DNA of 7,472 bases, from positions 1 through 7,472 of the forward strand of contig DKNL01000004.1 in the NCBI GenBank assembly GCA_002474325.1. The letters run 5' to 3'. Made by a program: the position numbers and the translations under genes. This document shows, in pieces, positions 7,294-7,472 of this stretch. Each line of letters opens with the position of its first letter. The stretch's first letter is position 1. This stretch comes from Opitutales bacterium UBA7389 (lineage in GTDB: Bacteria; Verrucomicrobiota; Verrucomicrobiia; Opitutales; Opitutaceae). Below the pieces are notes generated by a model. The model saw only the letters and a program-made list of their open reading frames with translations, searched no databases and was not told where the DNA came from.

Positions 7294-7350
7294 GTAGGAG
7301 CGGTTTTGCGTCGGGAAGGAGCCGAAATATCGCGGCGTAAAGCCGCTCTT
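7294..7350 (+). repeat. REP-like imperfect palindrome with GTAG head, between glcE and glcF
   Basis: GTAG (7294-7297) is followed at once by GAGCGGTTTTGCGTCG (7298-7313), which pairs with CGGCGTAAAGCCGCTC (7333-7348) across a 19-base loop. Thirteen of 16 positions are Watson-Crick, and the other three (7304/7342, 7308/7338, 7311/7335) are all G-T/U wobbles on the plus strand, becoming A-C mismatches on the minus strand. The stem extends outwards by a further G-T (7297/7349) and A-T (7296/7350) pair. The loop holds a smaller hairpin, TCGG (7311-7314) with CCGA (7322-7325), and the right arm folds on itself (CGGC-GTAAA-GCCG, 7333-7345). A GTAG tetranucleotide 5' of a GC-rich hairpin is the known layout of REP elements mobilised by RAYT (Y1-type) transposases. 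It may be two degenerate REP units in inverted orientation. No second copy is evident in this window, so dispersal is inferred from form only. Confidence 0.55.
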
Positions 7351-7387
7351 TAAATTATGTGTTTCTGTTACCATTAATTGATTCGCG

Positions 7388-7472
7388 TTATGAATACAAA
7401 TGAGGAAACTTATTTTCCGGATCGAAGGCGGATTTGATTTTATTGAAGAATGTGGCCTGGCTCTGTTTGCCG
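7388..7472 (-). CDS. glcE: FAD-linked oxidase, C-terminal end (probably glycolate oxidase GlcE), partial
   Basis: Only the last 27 residues and the stop codon (TAA at 7388-7390) lie in the window; the rest continues beyond the right edge. The tail reads FFNKIKSAFDPENKFPHLYS, in which K-x-x-FDPxxxF is the usual C-terminal motif of the FAD-linked oxidase family (GlcD, GlcE and relatives), marking the end of the cap domain near the flavin. It lies 110 bases upstream of glcF on the same strand, matching the glcE-glcF order of glycolate oxidase operons. With so little sequence GlcD cannot be excluded, but a last residue so close after the FDP motif and the position next to glcF favour GlcE. The REP-like palindrome lies in the gap between the two genes. 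Confidence 0.65.
   Translation of the reverse strand, partial: GKQSQATFFNKIKSAFDPENKFPHLYS

Overview
The window looks like ordinary chromosome from a heterotrophic bacterium. A sulfatase of the iduronate-2-sulfatase-like kind and a Gfo/Idh/MocA dehydrogenase with a Thr-His-Asp-His-Val-Trp N-terminal motif are both typical of Verrucomicrobiota and Planctomycetota. I lean towards Verrucomicrobiota (Opitutia-like), but this is inference without a search. PurL is of the large single-chain type and, as far as I can recall the Escherichia coli sequence, resembles it closely along its whole length, so it alone would not exclude a proteobacterium.

Layout: (1) 15-695, minus strand, is the decayed 3' half of a sulfatase gene. 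It lacks its N-terminal catalytic half and carries two in-frame TAA codons. (2) 696-838 is a short divergent intergenic stretch. (3) 839-1870, plus strand, is an intact Gfo/Idh/MocA family oxidoreductase. (4) 1871-2068 is an intergenic region with three compact inverted repeats just upstream of purL. (5) 2069-6004, plus strand, is full-length purL (FGAM synthase, purine biosynthesis). (6) 6009-7277, minus strand, is a GlcF-type iron-sulfur subunit of glycolate oxidase, converging on purL with only four bases between the stop codons. (7) 7294-7350, in the 110-base gap upstream of glcF, is a REP-like imperfect palindrome with a GTAG head. (8) 7388-7472, minus strand, is the C-terminal end of an FAD-linked oxidase, probably GlcE, which precedes glcF in the same direction.

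Functionally the genes fall into unrelated sets. The glcE-glcF pair would oxidise glycolate to glyoxylate, passing electrons from flavin to iron-sulfur clusters and the quinone pool. PurL is a housekeeping purine enzyme. The dehydrogenase and the sulfatase remnant fit a lifestyle of degrading sulfated or otherwise modified polysaccharides.

I found no convincing undescribed multi-gene system. The points most worth a second look are the sulfatase pseudogene with both nonsense codons at expected Glu positions, the REP-like palindrome inside the glc operon, the altered catalytic triad of the oxidoreductase, and the hairpin cluster upstream of purL.
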